Part shown: positions 6,197-14,445 of the stretch, one piece after another
Layout: every line of letters begins with the position of its first letter
Numbering within the stretch: the first letter of the stretch is position 1
Source of the DNA: a virus
Virus record (IMG/VR): IMGVR_UViG_3300050015_000721
Location: 1-52,212 of that record
Direction: 5' to 3' (one strand)
Length of the DNA stretch: 52,212 nt
The notes under the pieces: model-generated
Databases searched by the model: none
What the model was told of the DNA's origin: nothing
What the model saw: the letters and a program-made list of their open reading frames with translations, nothing else
Translations under genes and position numbers: made by a program

Positions 6197-6711
6197 TATG
6201 CTAATTGTTTTCTGAAAATTTTATCATCCAAAGCAGAATAGATTGCCAATAAACGAGCTAATTCTTCGGGGGTTAATTTTGATCCGCCACTTTTTGCACT
6301 AGCTGCAAATAAAGAATGCTTTGCACAATATGCACTGGTTAAAGCAGCCAACTGAGCTTTGAGTTCTTTTCTGAATAACTTGATATGGAAATCGATCATG
6401 GCTTTTGCTTCCGCATATTGCCATTCCGTTAATTTAACAAAGAATTCTTTCTTTTTGTCTTTATAATGTGAATATGTAAGTTCAGGATCATCAGTTACCT
6501 GAGCAATACACTGAAGAATTATCTGTCTTTCCTGAATGGTAATATATTTGAATTTGTATTGATATACTTTAACATCTTCAAGATCTTCAATTTTCAATCC
6601 GTATTTCATCAACAGAATTGCCAGTTTTCTTTTAGCTTCAGCGGCTTCACCTTCTACTCCACGTTCAGCTAATTCTTTGATTTTTTTGAGTCTGTCGATA
6701 ATAAGTTCCAT
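6196..6711 (-). CDS. DUF2786-like protein
   Basis: 171 aa. The first 45 residues (RLKKIKELAERG, then EGEAAEAKRKLAILLMKYGL) match the pattern of DUF2786, a helical domain common in phages and bacteria. The C-terminal part is a helical domain with KLFRKELKAQL and TPEELARLL segments. Function is not established for this family. A weak promoter (GTTAAAA plus TACATTTA) lies upstream. Confidence 0.75.
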   Translation of the reverse strand: MELIIDRLKKIKELAERGVEGEAAEAKRKLAILLMKYGLKIEDLEDVKVYQYKFKYITIQERQIILQCIAQVTDDPELTYSHYKDKKKEFFVKLTEWQYAEAKAMIDFHIKLFRKELKAQLAALTSAYCAKHSLFAASAKSGGSKLTPEELARLLAIYSALDDKIFRKQLA

Positions 6712-6798
6712 AGTGGTTGTGGTTTATACGGTAAATGTACGACAAATATCCCAAACTAAAAAATAATTCAGGACTTTTTTAACAATATTTTAACGGGA

Positions 6799-7152
6799 TT
6801 ATGAAAGTTTTGCAAAAGCTGCAACAATTTCCATTACGTTAGAATGAACTTTAAAAACCCCTTTATTCGGAAATTGGGGTATGATTTCATATAATTGTTC
6901 CCATCTCCATTTTTCACCCTTTCTAACTGGAATAGCAAAATATTGTAAGAAATCTTCTTTAAAAATCTCAATATATTCACCATCTTTAGTTTCTTTGATG
7001 AGATCTATAATATTTCCCATGCCCATCCATAATTGTCCTTGGGTTACAAATCCCTCTTTATACATAAGACTCTGAATCTTTTGTTTTTTAAGAGCTCTTT
7101 TCCCTATGTCGAGGGTTCTTAATGGATCGTTATCTATTCTTTGAAAGTTCAT
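6799..7152 (-). CDS. LDIG-motif protein
   Basis: The ATG at 7152 is chosen because it begins MNFQRIDNDPLRTLDIGKR, matching the leader of sister proteins; upstream in-frame starts are TTG only. 117 aa, no family recognised. The upstream region is a near copy of the region upstream of 6196-6711 (shared TTAAAATATTGTTAAAAAAG), so the two genes probably share regulation. Confidence 0.72.
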   Translation of the reverse strand: MNFQRIDNDPLRTLDIGKRALKKQKIQSLMYKEGFVTQGQLWMGMGNIIDLIKETKDGEYIEIFKEDFLQYFAIPVRKGEKWRWEQLYEIIPQFPNKGVFKVHSNVMEIVAAFAKLS

Positions 7153-7223
7153 AAAGTAAAAGTACATAAAAAATCCCAAACTATGAAATAATTTGGGATC
7201 TTTTTTAACAATATTTTAACAGG

Positions 7224-8393
7224 TTATTCCGTATAGATAAACTCTTTTCCTTCGTAGTTACGAAGTCTTACTTTGTTTCCATCCATACCCAAGAAATACT
7301 CTGGAAGTAATGGAATTTTTCCACCTCCGCCAGGAGCATCTATAACAAATTGCGGAACTGCATAACCACTTGTCCAACCTCTTAATCCCTGGATAATTTG
7401 AAGCCCAGTATTGATTGTAGTTCTAAAATGGGAAGTTCCCGGTACGAGGTCGCACGCATAGATATAATAAGGTCGAACTCTGATCTTAAGTAAACCATGC
7501 ATAAGACTTTTCATGGTCGCTACATCATCGTTAACACCCTTCAGCAAGACAGTTTGGGACCCTAATGGGATACCTGCATCGGCAAGTCTTTCACAAGCTT
7601 CTTTTACTTCTGGAGTTAATTCATCCGGATGAGAAAAGTGAATACTCATAAACAATGGATGGTATTTTTTGAGCATGTTGACGAGTTCTGGAGTTATTCT
7701 TTGTGGAAGTACAACCGGAACTTTAGTTCCAATACGTAAGAATTCCACGTGTTCAATAGCTCTGATATTCTTCAATAAGTACTCAATAGATTCATCACTC
7801 ATTGTTAAAAAATCCCCACCAGATAAGAGAACGTCTCTTACTTCTGGATGTTGGCGAATATAGTCGATACCCTTATCCCATAATTTTTTGGTTATCTCCT
7901 GATGAGAAACCATGTGAGATCGGGTACAATAACGACAGTAGGATGAACAAAAATCAGTCGTCAAGAATAGAACACGGTCTGGATAACGATGAACGATATT
8001 CGGAACAGGACTGTATTGTTCTTCATGCAAAGAATCATTTTCTTCATTTTCTGTTACAATAAGTTCATTGCTTGAGGGAATCACGCATCTTCCAATCGGA
8101 CCTTTTGGATCCTTGATAGTACTGGCGTAATAAGGAGTAATTCTGAGAGGCAAATTTATATCTTCCGAAACTTCGCAATCAGATGAACCGAAAATTCTGG
8201 CTAATTCTTCATAGCTGGTAATGCTATTTCTGATTTGCCATTTCCAGTCACCCCATTCTTGTTGGGTTGCATTAGGATAAAATTTGTTTTTGAATACCTG
8301 AGATTGGTTAGAGCAGACGAGGGGAGGTTCGGTAGAATCAACTTGCTCTAGCTGTTGAGTCTGCCTCTCTTTAGAGGAATCTTTTTCTTCCAT
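7224..8393 (-). CDS. kamA: KamA-family lysine 2,3-aminomutase
   Basis: 389 aa, close to full length for bacterial lysine 2,3-aminomutase. The radical SAM cluster CSSYCRYC supplies Cys149, Cys153 and Cys156 for the 4Fe-4S centre. The PLP lysine motif PGGGGK is present (Lys359), as are the two Asp-bearing segments that hold the substrate ammonium groups in characterised enzymes (CDLVPG and VIDAPG). The family converts L-lysine to L-beta-lysine using SAM and PLP. EpmB, the EF-P-modifying relative, normally lacks the C-terminal extension seen here. Products could be a compatible solute or a precursor for EF-P or tRNA-related modification; no partner ligase is visible in the window. A lysine aminomutase is very unusual in a phage. 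Confidence 0.88.
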   Translation of the reverse strand: MEEKDSSKERQTQQLEQVDSTEPPLVCSNQSQVFKNKFYPNATQQEWGDWKWQIRNSITSYEELARIFGSSDCEVSEDINLPLRITPYYASTIKDPKGPIGRCVIPSSNELIVTENEENDSLHEEQYSPVPNIVHRYPDRVLFLTTDFCSSYCRYCTRSHMVSHQEITKKLWDKGIDYIRQHPEVRDVLLSGGDFLTMSDESIEYLLKNIRAIEHVEFLRIGTKVPVVLPQRITPELVNMLKKYHPLFMSIHFSHPDELTPEVKEACERLADAGIPLGSQTVLLKGVNDDVATMKSLMHGLLKIRVRPYYIYACDLVPGTSHFRTTINTGLQIIQGLRGWTSGYAVPQFVIDAPGGGGKIPLLPEYFLGMDGNKVRLRNYEGKEFIYTE

Positions 8394-8423
8394 TAATGTG
8401 TAAAAAATTTACTTTTGAATTAG

Positions 8424-9026
8424 TTATTTTTGTTTGTTTTTATTGATGTATTTATTCAAGTACAAATAGTAAAATTTTCTTGTTTTTACGTAGAAAAACC
8501 AATAAATATTTTTGAAAATTTTCTTAACTCTTTTTGCTAGAGTCTTTTTGCCGTATTCATAATCTAAATATGCCAATTGACCTGATGGAGCAGACATGGG
8601 GACCACCGACACAAGATCCAATCCAATAGTTGTAGCAGCTACCTTTTTAGCGAAGGGAAAGAAACCATTATCAATTCCCCATTTACGAAAACAATCTCGT
8701 AAATCAAGAAGAACTGTAATTAGATCTTTTTCATCTCCTTTATCTGGGCCATCATATTTTATTCGGTTTCGTAGGATAGTAAAAGTCCCATCACTAACTC
8801 CAATTATGACATTTTTCTTTCTAAAATCATTTTCTGCAAGTTCTTTCTCCTCCTTTTCCAAATCTTCCAATCCAGAAAGTAACCCCGTAGCATCCCATTT
8901 CTCAGTGGTTCTCCATCTTTCAATTTGACCCTTATCATTTATTACAACTCCCCCAATTTCTTTTAGAATTGCATCTCGACCAATACCTAGGGTTTCTTTG
9001 ACGTCGCCGCCTCTTGTGAAATTCAT
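8424..9026 (-). CDS. LDIG-type hypothetical protein with basic C-terminus
   Basis: 200 aa, starting MNFTRGGDVKETLGIGRDA, a variant of the shared leader. The middle has a coiled-coil stretch rich in Glu and Lys. The last 35 residues are very basic and aromatic (KIFKNIYWFFYVKTRKFYY), which might bind membrane or nucleic acid. It overlaps the upstream gene start by one base. Confidence 0.7.
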   Translation of the reverse strand: MNFTRGGDVKETLGIGRDAILKEIGGVVINDKGQIERWRTTEKWDATGLLSGLEDLEKEEKELAENDFRKKNVIIGVSDGTFTILRNRIKYDGPDKGDEKDLITVLLDLRDCFRKWGIDNGFFPFAKKVAATTIGLDLVSVVPMSAPSGQLAYLDYEYGKKTLAKRVKKIFKNIYWFFYVKTRKFYYLYLNKYINKNKQK

Positions 9027-9223
9027 TATTCGTCTTTTATCCAGGCGTCTTGTACGCCCATTTCTTTTTTGACTTTAGCAATATATCTCCACGGATCACT
9101 AATTCCTCGATGTTCAGTTACATGACCATCCTGATGTTTGATACAAACAGTTCTCTTATCAGTTAGAAAGGTTCTTCCTGAAGTTTTCTTTAGATTAAAG
9201 CCAGATTTTAAAAAGTCGTTCAT
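9026..9223 (-). CDS. small hypothetical protein
   Basis: Start chosen at the ATG at 9223 (MNDFLKSGFNLKK); the longer frame would begin at a TTG inside the promoter. 65 aa. It sits first in the operon behind a TATATTTG promoter whose start point would leave only a very short leader. Confidence 0.6.
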   Translation of the reverse strand: MNDFLKSGFNLKKTSGRTFLTDKRTVCIKHQDGHVTEHRGISDPWRYIAKVKKEMGVQDAWIKDE

Positions 9224-9235
9224 AATTATTATAGA

Positions 9236-9271
9236 CAAATATACGAAAAATATCTCAATTAATTCGTTAAA
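9236..9271 (-). promoter_or_regulatory. bipartite promoter, short-spacer form
   Basis: TTTAACGAA - 19 nt - TATATTTG. The spacer is exactly one helical turn (10 bp) shorter than the 29-nt class. It drives 9026-9223 and downstream genes. Confidence 0.55.
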
Positions 9272-9289
9272 TTTGAAAATAAAAAATTT

Positions 9290-9300
9290 AGACGCTATGC
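9290..9300. repeat. direct repeat, left copy (GACGCTATGCG)
   Basis: The 11-bp word recurs at 9804-9814, flanking the only plus-strand gene. This could be a target-site duplication or the scar of HEG insertion. Confidence 0.5.
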
Positions 9301-9315
9301 GGAGATATATAAAAT

Positions 9316-9831
9316 ATGAAAGAGCATTACGTTTATATTACTACTAATTTAATTACAGGGAAACAATATATTGGGGATCATACAATAACATTGAATGAGA
9401 GATGCCATTATATTGGGAGCGGAAAACCCTATCTAAAAAATGCTATAAAAAAGTATCAAAGGAAAAACTTTTTTAAAGAAATATTAGAATGGTTTGAAAC
9501 CCGTCAAGAAGCTTTTGATGCTCAAGAAAGATATATTAATCAATTTAATACCTTATTCCCCAATGGATATAATCTTCATCCAAAAGGAGGATATACTTTT
9601 CTTAATGGGGAATCTTTAGATAAAATGAAAGATGCAAAAAAAGGAATTTCGCCTTGGAATAAAGGAATAAAACTATCTGACGAACAATTAAAACCATATC
9701 TAGGAAGAACCCCGTGGAATAAAGGAAAAACGGGGCTTCAGCATCATTCTGATAAAGCTAAAGATAAAATAAGAGCTTTCCGACAGTCCATAAAAAAACC
9801 AGTGGACGCTATGCGACCTACTGGCTTTTAA
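9316..9831 (+). CDS. GIY-YIG homing endonuclease with NUMOD-type repeats
   Basis: 171 aa and the only gene I support on the plus strand. The GIY-YIG core is HYVYITT (about residues 4-10) and QYIGDH (about 17-22), followed by the helix with AIKKYQRKNFFKEIL. The C-terminus has two PWNKG repeats typical of NUMOD DNA-binding modules. A TATATAAAAT box ends 1 nt before the ATG. It is flanked by an 11-bp direct repeat, the right copy lying inside its own 3' end. Its orientation against all neighbours and the flanking repeats mark it as a recent insertion. Confidence 0.82.
   Translation: MKEHYVYITTNLITGKQYIGDHTITLNERCHYIGSGKPYLKNAIKKYQRKNFFKEILEWFETRQEAFDAQERYINQFNTLFPNGYNLHPKGGYTFLNGESLDKMKDAKKGISPWNKGIKLSDEQLKPYLGRTPWNKGKTGLQHHSDKAKDKIRAFRQSIKKPVDAMRPTGF
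9792..9828 (-). terminator. terminator, minus strand
   Basis: CCAGT and ACTGG stem followed by seven T on the minus strand. It ends the structured RNA transcribed from about 10080. It overlaps the 3' end of the plus-strand HEG and contains the right direct repeat. Confidence 0.5.
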
Positions 9832-9835
9832 GTGT

Positions 9836-10080
9836 TATCCAAGAAAATTGTGGGGTGAGATTTTAAAGAGTTTAACTTCTCTTGATCGTCACGTCCTAGG
9901 AAAATGGTTAGTACGAGATTAAGTCGCCTAACTACCGAAGCTTTCGCTGTCGAACCCAGTGGGAAAATTCCTGCTCTGTATTGACAATCGTCGTAGAATC
10001 AATTTTGATTTTGCTTACGCAAGAATTTTTATTGTGAGGATTGCTCCTCGAACGATGTATCACGCCAACTTACTATAGAT
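9836..10080 (-). ncRNA. Y-RNA-like element A: long insert
   Basis: The left strand CTATAGTAAGTTGGCGTGATACATCG and a right strand near 9841-9866 match the repeat family less well than other copies (outer TATC/GATA pair). About 190 nt of apparently structured sequence separates them, including GAGGAGCAATCCTC and a GTTAG/CTAAC hairpin. A boxA-like GTTCTTTTAA precedes it and a terminator follows. No ORF. The GIY-YIG gene at 10101 stops about 10 nt before this unit. Confidence 0.45.
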
Positions 10081-10090
10081 TTAAAAGAAC
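10081..10090 (-). promoter_or_regulatory. boxA-like antitermination site
   Basis: GTTCTTTTAA directly upstream of RNA element A; compare GTTCTTTGA before three other long RNAs. Confidence 0.3.
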
Positions 10091-10100
10091 TTATATTTGA

Positions 10101-10892
10101 TTATTTATTAATTATTTTTCTGCCAAAAACCCATCCTAACGCAATATATTCTTCTGCTTTATCTTTTTCTATTAAAATTCTTTGAGTTTTAGAAGGATTT
10201 AGTATCCATTTTTTACCATAATGAGAATTTTTTTCTCCTGACATTCGTTTATGATTTAAATTAGATTTACTAATATTATATTTTGTTATATCGGAAAGTT
10301 TTGTCCCTTCTCGTTTTTTTCGGATTTCTTCTTTTGCCTCTTCCGACATTTTTTTATCTTTCATTCCGGAAACCTTTCCAATTCCTTTATTTACAGAAAC
10401 TAAGACTCCTTTTAAATATTCAGGGTCATCAATTTTTATTCTGTATCTTATTCCATCTAAATCTTTAACAGATAAAAATCCTTTCATTGCAGAAATTAAT
10501 TGTCCCGAAATATATCTAGAATCTTTAGTGGATACAAAATATTTTTGTCCTGAATTTGGATCTATAACTTTTACCATTCCTCTTGTATCTGACCCCCGAT
10601 CCCCTCCTGGAGTCATGTTATATCCATTTTTTTGAGTTTGATCCTTATCTATCCAATATATTTCTCTTTGATTAAGTCTATCAATTAGTTCCTCTCTTGA
10701 TATGAATTCATATTTTTCTATTATATTATAGGTGAACTCATCTTTTCCATATTTTTTTAAAGCATTAGAAATTTTGCAATTCCTTTTTTCATTTAAATGC
10801 TGTTTAATTCTTATTTTAAAAGGCTGAATAGTTTTTCCATAATACTTTTTTCCATCTTTGGAAACAATACAATAGATAAGTCCTGAATACAT
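10101..10892 (-). CDS. GIY-YIG homing endonuclease
   Basis: 263 aa. The GIY-YIG core is GLIYCI (about 4-9) and KYYGKT (about 16-21). Later modules include GYNMTPGG and helix-turn-helix-like NUMOD segments, and a C-terminal block WILNPSKTQRILI plus LGWVFGRK. That block is shared with the GIY-YIG protein at 11396-11977, so the two are paralogues. A TATATAAAAT box lies in a TGAATA/TATTCA hairpin spanning the start codon. The stop abuts the boxA of RNA element A. Confidence 0.82.
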   Translation of the reverse strand: MYSGLIYCIVSKDGKKYYGKTIQPFKIRIKQHLNEKRNCKISNALKKYGKDEFTYNIIEKYEFISREELIDRLNQREIYWIDKDQTQKNGYNMTPGGDRGSDTRGMVKVIDPNSGQKYFVSTKDSRYISGQLISAMKGFLSVKDLDGIRYRIKIDDPEYLKGVLVSVNKGIGKVSGMKDKKMSEEAKEEIRKKREGTKLSDITKYNISKSNLNHKRMSGEKNSHYGKKWILNPSKTQRILIEKDKAEEYIALGWVFGRKIINK

Positions 10893-10918
10893 AGTTTTAT
10901 TTTATATATTCACAAAAA
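10893..10918 (-). promoter_or_regulatory. late-promoter-like box at HEG start
   Basis: GAATATATAAAATAAAAC just before the ATG; TGAATA pairs with TATTCA inside the coding start. Confidence 0.5.
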
Positions 10919-10951
10919 ATCCATAGTCAATGCTAAACACCAACTATGGAT
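10914..10951 (-). terminator. rho-independent terminator
   Basis: ATCCATAGT/ACTATGGAT 9-bp stem followed by six T on the minus strand. It ends the RNA of element B and isolates the HEG at 10101-10892. Confidence 0.7.
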
Positions 10952-11096
10952 CCTTTTGATTATATTATTAGCGGGCTCAACCCTACGTAATCTTCTGTCC
11001 GTGAATTTAATTCACCCCATAATGACCGCAAATAGGAACTGTGATGTTGAGCAGCAGTGCTAGATATGTTTTGTTATCGCTAATAATTAAAATTGA

Positions 11097-11358
11097 GTGA
11101 GAATCCGGTGTTGCGCGTTTTTAAGAGTTCCTATCTCTAGAAGATTTTTTTAAACCTGGACCTTGCCAAACCATCCCAGATACAGGATTTATTTTATTCG
11201 TCCTGCCAGCCTTTCTGAGTTCCTGACCTTTTTGAAGCCGAAGCTTCTCATGTCACTTGCCGTTTACATGAGTATAATCACATAGTGTCTGGGAATCCTC
11301 CCATAGTCCTGACCGAAGCCAAGAATTAGTACGAAGTAAAGCAAATCACTTACTACAC
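11097..11358 (-). ncRNA. Y-RNA-like element B: about 200-nt structured insert
   Basis: Outer pairs GTG/CAC, GTG/CAC and TTGC/GCAA replace the CTG/CAG, GAC/GTC and AGAGT/ACTCT of other copies, i.e. compensatory changes. The conserved GTAGTAAG, TTTACTTCG, AAAACGC and ATTCTCAC strands are kept. The loop holds a large GC-richer domain with several hairpins (GAAGCTTCGGCTTC; GGGAGGATTCCC). A boxA-like site precedes it and a terminator lies at 10914-10951, so the transcript is about 470 nt. The remaining sequence from 10952 to 11096 is non-coding. Confidence 0.55.
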
Positions 11359-11372
11359 TTTAAATTTTAAAT

Positions 11373-11385
11373 ATGTTCAAAGAAC
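11373..11385 (-). promoter_or_regulatory. boxA-like antitermination site
   Basis: GTTCTTTGAACAT just upstream of RNA element B, resembling the boxA of Bacteroidota rRNA leaders. Confidence 0.4.
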
Positions 11386-11395
11386 GTATGTTTTA

Positions 11396-11977
11396 TTATC
11401 TATTAATGTGTTTTCTTCCAAAACCCCAACCTAGCGTCAGATATTTTTGAGTTTCCTCTATTTTAATCAGGGATCTTTGTGTTCTATCTGGATTTATCAT
11501 CCATTTCTTTCCTTTTTGAGAATTTAGACCGTTTGATTGTCTTGTATGCCCCATATTTAAAGAACTAAGCAATTTTTTTGTATTTTCGGCCATGGGTATG
11601 CCTGTTTTGCTTTCAGATATATGATCTCGATGCTGTTGGGTATGATTTTTGTGTTTTATCCCTTTCGCAGGGCCTCGATCTCCGCCCTCAGTCATATTGT
11701 ATCCATATTCTGGATTTAGTGTTTTATCCGTTTTAATCCAAAAGGTTTCGCGTTCATTGAGCTTTATTTCAAGTTCTTTCTCTGATTCAAATTCGAAAGA
11801 CTCAATAACATTCCACTTAAAAGAGGAGTTTCCATATTTTCGAAGAGCATTTGGAAATCTTTGATTCTTTGAATTTTTTAAATGGATCTTTATCCTTGAT
11901 TGAAGAGATTTTCGGGTTCTTCCATAATATTTTTTATTCGAAGGAGAGGTAGCACAATATATAAGTCCCGAATACAT
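11396..11977 (-). CDS. GIY-YIG homing endonuclease
   Basis: 193 aa from the ATG at 11977, which overlaps the upstream stop as TAATG; the longer reading starts at TTG. The core is GLIYCAT and KYYGRT. GYNMTEGGDRG and the C-terminal WMINPDRTQRSLI plus GWGFGRKHINR are shared with 10101-10892. It has no own promoter box, so it relies on the upstream gene. Its 3' end abuts the boxA of element B. Confidence 0.8.
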   Translation of the reverse strand: MYSGLIYCATSPSNKKYYGRTRKSLQSRIKIHLKNSKNQRFPNALRKYGNSSFKWNVIESFEFESEKELEIKLNERETFWIKTDKTLNPEYGYNMTEGGDRGPAKGIKHKNHTQQHRDHISESKTGIPMAENTKKLLSSLNMGHTRQSNGLNSQKGKKWMINPDRTQRSLIKIEETQKYLTLGWGFGRKHINR

Positions 11978-12603
11978 TACCAACTATTCAGAGGCATAAG
12001 ATTTTCCAAATCGTCATATGGCTTATACGGTCGAGAATTTTCAGAAAGAATAAATTTAATCCAAATTTCTGTCGAACTTTTAATAACCATTCCTATATTT
12101 CCATCCAATGAAAAGGAGGTATCCTGAATTTTATCTATGATTTGACCCCTTTTTATATCCTCTATTCTTTCCCTAATAGTTTCCGTGATTTTTTTATAGC
12201 TGAAAATACGTCCCGATTGACCAAAATTATACTCTATAGCTTGATTTTTTATTTTAGTAATTCCGGTAACAAAAGATCCCGCTAACTCCAAGCTTAATTT
12301 GGGAAATTCATTTCCTACTATAAAGTCATCATATAATTGATACATATATTGGACATCATATTCTTGTAGATCCGATCGGTCAAATAATCGAAACCAGGTC
12401 TTAAGAACAAACATTATATTTTGCTGACTGTGACTATTTACCTCTTCCATGCATTCTTCCAGATACTCGATTAGAAAAAGAACTATAGCATCCTTAGACG
12501 GAAACTCATTTTTCGTTATTAAAATATCTCCATCCTGAAAAATTATATTTTCCAGATAATTATATGATTTTCCACTTTGTGTAACCAAACCTCTCTCGGG
12601 CAT
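11977..12603 (-). CDS. hypothetical protein
   Basis: 208 aa, ATG start, no recognised domain. The N-terminal 100 residues look helical and acidic (FLIEYLEECMEEVNSH). It may have been interrupted or extended by the HEG that follows its stop. Confidence 0.6.
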   Translation of the reverse strand: MPERGLVTQSGKSYNYLENIIFQDGDILITKNEFPSKDAIVLFLIEYLEECMEEVNSHSQQNIMFVLKTWFRLFDRSDLQEYDVQYMYQLYDDFIVGNEFPKLSLELAGSFVTGITKIKNQAIEYNFGQSGRIFSYKKITETIRERIEDIKRGQIIDKIQDTSFSLDGNIGMVIKSSTEIWIKFILSENSRPYKPYDDLENLMPLNSW

Positions 12604-12666
12604 TTTTAAAGCATTAGGTCTATAATATGGACATAGCGACGAAAAGTTTTATCAATTCAGATAATT

Positions 12667-13017
12667 TCATCCGGGACACAGCGCCGGGGGATAGTCTTCA
12701 ATGATTTCTTTTATCTCTTTTTCGGAAAAATTGTGGTCGGATAGATATTCTTCTAACCCGCCTTCATAATCTCCTTGAAGATCATATTCATTTTCTCCCC
12801 ATCTGATCATTACTTCTTTGATGTAGTATTTTTTGAATACCTTTTCATCCCAATGTTTTTCAACAATTTCTTTTAATGCTTTAACAGCAGCATCTACGGA
12901 GTCATGATCTACATCATCGTAATCAACATAAACCAGTAAGTCTCCTGGGAAATTCATTTCAAATCTTTTATCCATCCCGCTATGGGATTCGATAGAAACT
13001 GTGTGTTTTTTGCTCAT
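12667..13017 (-). CDS. acidic hypothetical protein
   Basis: 116 aa, strongly acidic (repeated Asp/Glu through VDYDDVDHDSVDAA and GLEEYLSDHNFSEKEI). No known family. One base separates it from the next gene upstream. Confidence 0.65.
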   Translation of the reverse strand: MSKKHTVSIESHSGMDKRFEMNFPGDLLVYVDYDDVDHDSVDAAVKALKEIVEKHWDEKVFKKYYIKEVMIRWGENEYDLQGDYEGGLEEYLSDHNFSEKEIKEIIEDYPPALCPG

Positions 13018-13018
13018 A

Positions 13019-13441
13019 TTAATAAAATCTTGAAATTTCTGAAAATCTAACGTTTAGTTCCTTTAATTTATTTTCTTGTTCTGGAGTGAGTTCTGTAAAA
13101 TACATGCCAACGGATTTATCTTGCCTATCCCATTGGGTAACTTTAACCCATCCCCTATACATTAATTCTCTGTGTCTTATACCAAACTTCTCAAGAGACC
13201 ACATTTCATGCCAATCTGGTTTAAGCAATCTATGAAAAGTTCCATCTGGTTCAACCCATCCATTCATTAAATCCGGGCGTTCCTGAACCTTTCTAAACCC
13301 CGCTATATCAAGTAATTCCGATTGTCTTCTATCAAATTCTTCTTCTGAGAGATTAGGCGCATCCTTCCTTAATTGATCCATCAAATCTTTTACCCCAAAT
13401 GGATCGTCATTCTCAGGATCAGGTAATGGAAATTCCAGCAT
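13019..13441 (-). CDS. hypothetical protein
   Basis: 140 aa, acidic N-terminus and an aromatic-rich middle (WHEMWSLEKFGIRHRELMYRG). Its start overlaps the stop of nadR by one base, so it is translationally coupled to the NAD gene. Function unknown. Confidence 0.65.
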   Translation of the reverse strand: MLEFPLPDPENDDPFGVKDLMDQLRKDAPNLSEEEFDRRQSELLDIAGFRKVQERPDLMNGWVEPDGTFHRLLKPDWHEMWSLEKFGIRHRELMYRGWVKVTQWDRQDKSVGMYFTELTPEQENKLKELNVRFSEISRFY

Positions 13442-14445
13442 TAATCTTGGAATGTATAAATGAATTGATTCAAGTGATATGTTACTTCTTTGAATCTTTC
13501 TTCGTATTTTTGTTCAGCTGTAAATTCATTATATCCTCCTGAATTCCACCTAAATTCATGTAATAATTTTCTATTTAACATTTTATGGTGGCTCTTATCG
13601 AGTTCGTCTCTTCTATCTTTTTCGATTCTAGTTCCATCATTCACATACGGGGCATCTGGGGATAAGTAGATGTAATAATCTACATCGTTTGCTTTTTCTA
13701 CCCAGGGTTCAACCTTAAGAGATTTGCCAAATAAGAATTCAGAATAACTCTTAGTGATATTAACATCCGTGTCTATGAAAAGAAGTTTGTTAGCTAAACG
13801 AGTATGTCTGATAATACTTTTGGCATGTTCCGAAGCAACCAATTTAAGATCATCTACGGTACATTTTCTGGTATCCGGAACTAATTCTCTACCCATTTCA
13901 GGAACCCAAACCGTATTATATTTTTCTGCTAATCTCTTGCACATTGTGGTCTTACCAGTTGATTCAGTTCCAACAATAGCAATCTTCTTAACGAAATAAT
14001 CTTTGGCAAAACTATTAATGTAGTCCCAATATTTAAATGGTTTGTTTCGAATTATAGTAGCACTTACAGGAACAATGGTTCGGCCCTGATTAAAATTCCA
14101 GTGAACAGCTCCCATTGATTTAGCAAACACATCTCCATAATCTTCTGAAGTGAATACTCGATCAAATTGGCCATATTTAGACTTTACATAATTTCCCCAC
14201 CATCCTGAAAGAGCATCACCTTGAATATCAGGTTCTTCTATTACGTCTGCCAAAATATCCACTTTAGGATCATCAAGATAAGTGGAAAGAATCCATTTAA
14301 GACGATATTTATATGGAATAGTTTCATCAGGAAGAGTTGTGATCAAAATAGTTAATTGATCACAATTAGATTTAGCATAATCAATTAATGCTTCATGTCC
14401 CTTGTGAAATGGACTCCATTTCCCACAAACAAATCCTTTAATCAT
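13441..14445 (-). CDS. nadR: NadR-type NMN/NaMN adenylyltransferase and ribosylnicotinamide kinase
   Basis: 334 aa with two domains. The N-terminal nucleotidyltransferase has GKWSPFHKGHEALI with the HxGH-type motif (His14, His17) and a later SATIIR motif for ATP. The C-terminal kinase has a Walker A loop GTESTGKTT near residue 160. The HTH repressor domain of enterobacterial NadR is absent, as expected for an enzyme-only form. It would make NAD+ or NaAD from the mononucleotide and could phosphorylate nicotinamide riboside. With pncA, pncB and nadE in the same window it fills the adenylation step of a full salvage route. Its ATG overlaps the stop of the upstream HEG (ATGA). Confidence 0.92.
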   Translation of the reverse strand: MIKGFVCGKWSPFHKGHEALIDYAKSNCDQLTILITTLPDETIPYKYRLKWILSTYLDDPKVDILADVIEEPDIQGDALSGWWGNYVKSKYGQFDRVFTSEDYGDVFAKSMGAVHWNFNQGRTIVPVSATIIRNKPFKYWDYINSFAKDYFVKKIAIVGTESTGKTTMCKRLAEKYNTVWVPEMGRELVPDTRKCTVDDLKLVASEHAKSIIRHTRLANKLLFIDTDVNITKSYSEFLFGKSLKVEPWVEKANDVDYYIYLSPDAPYVNDGTRIEKDRRDELDKSHHKMLNRKLLHEFRWNSGGYNEFTAEQKYEERFKEVTYHLNQFIYTFQD

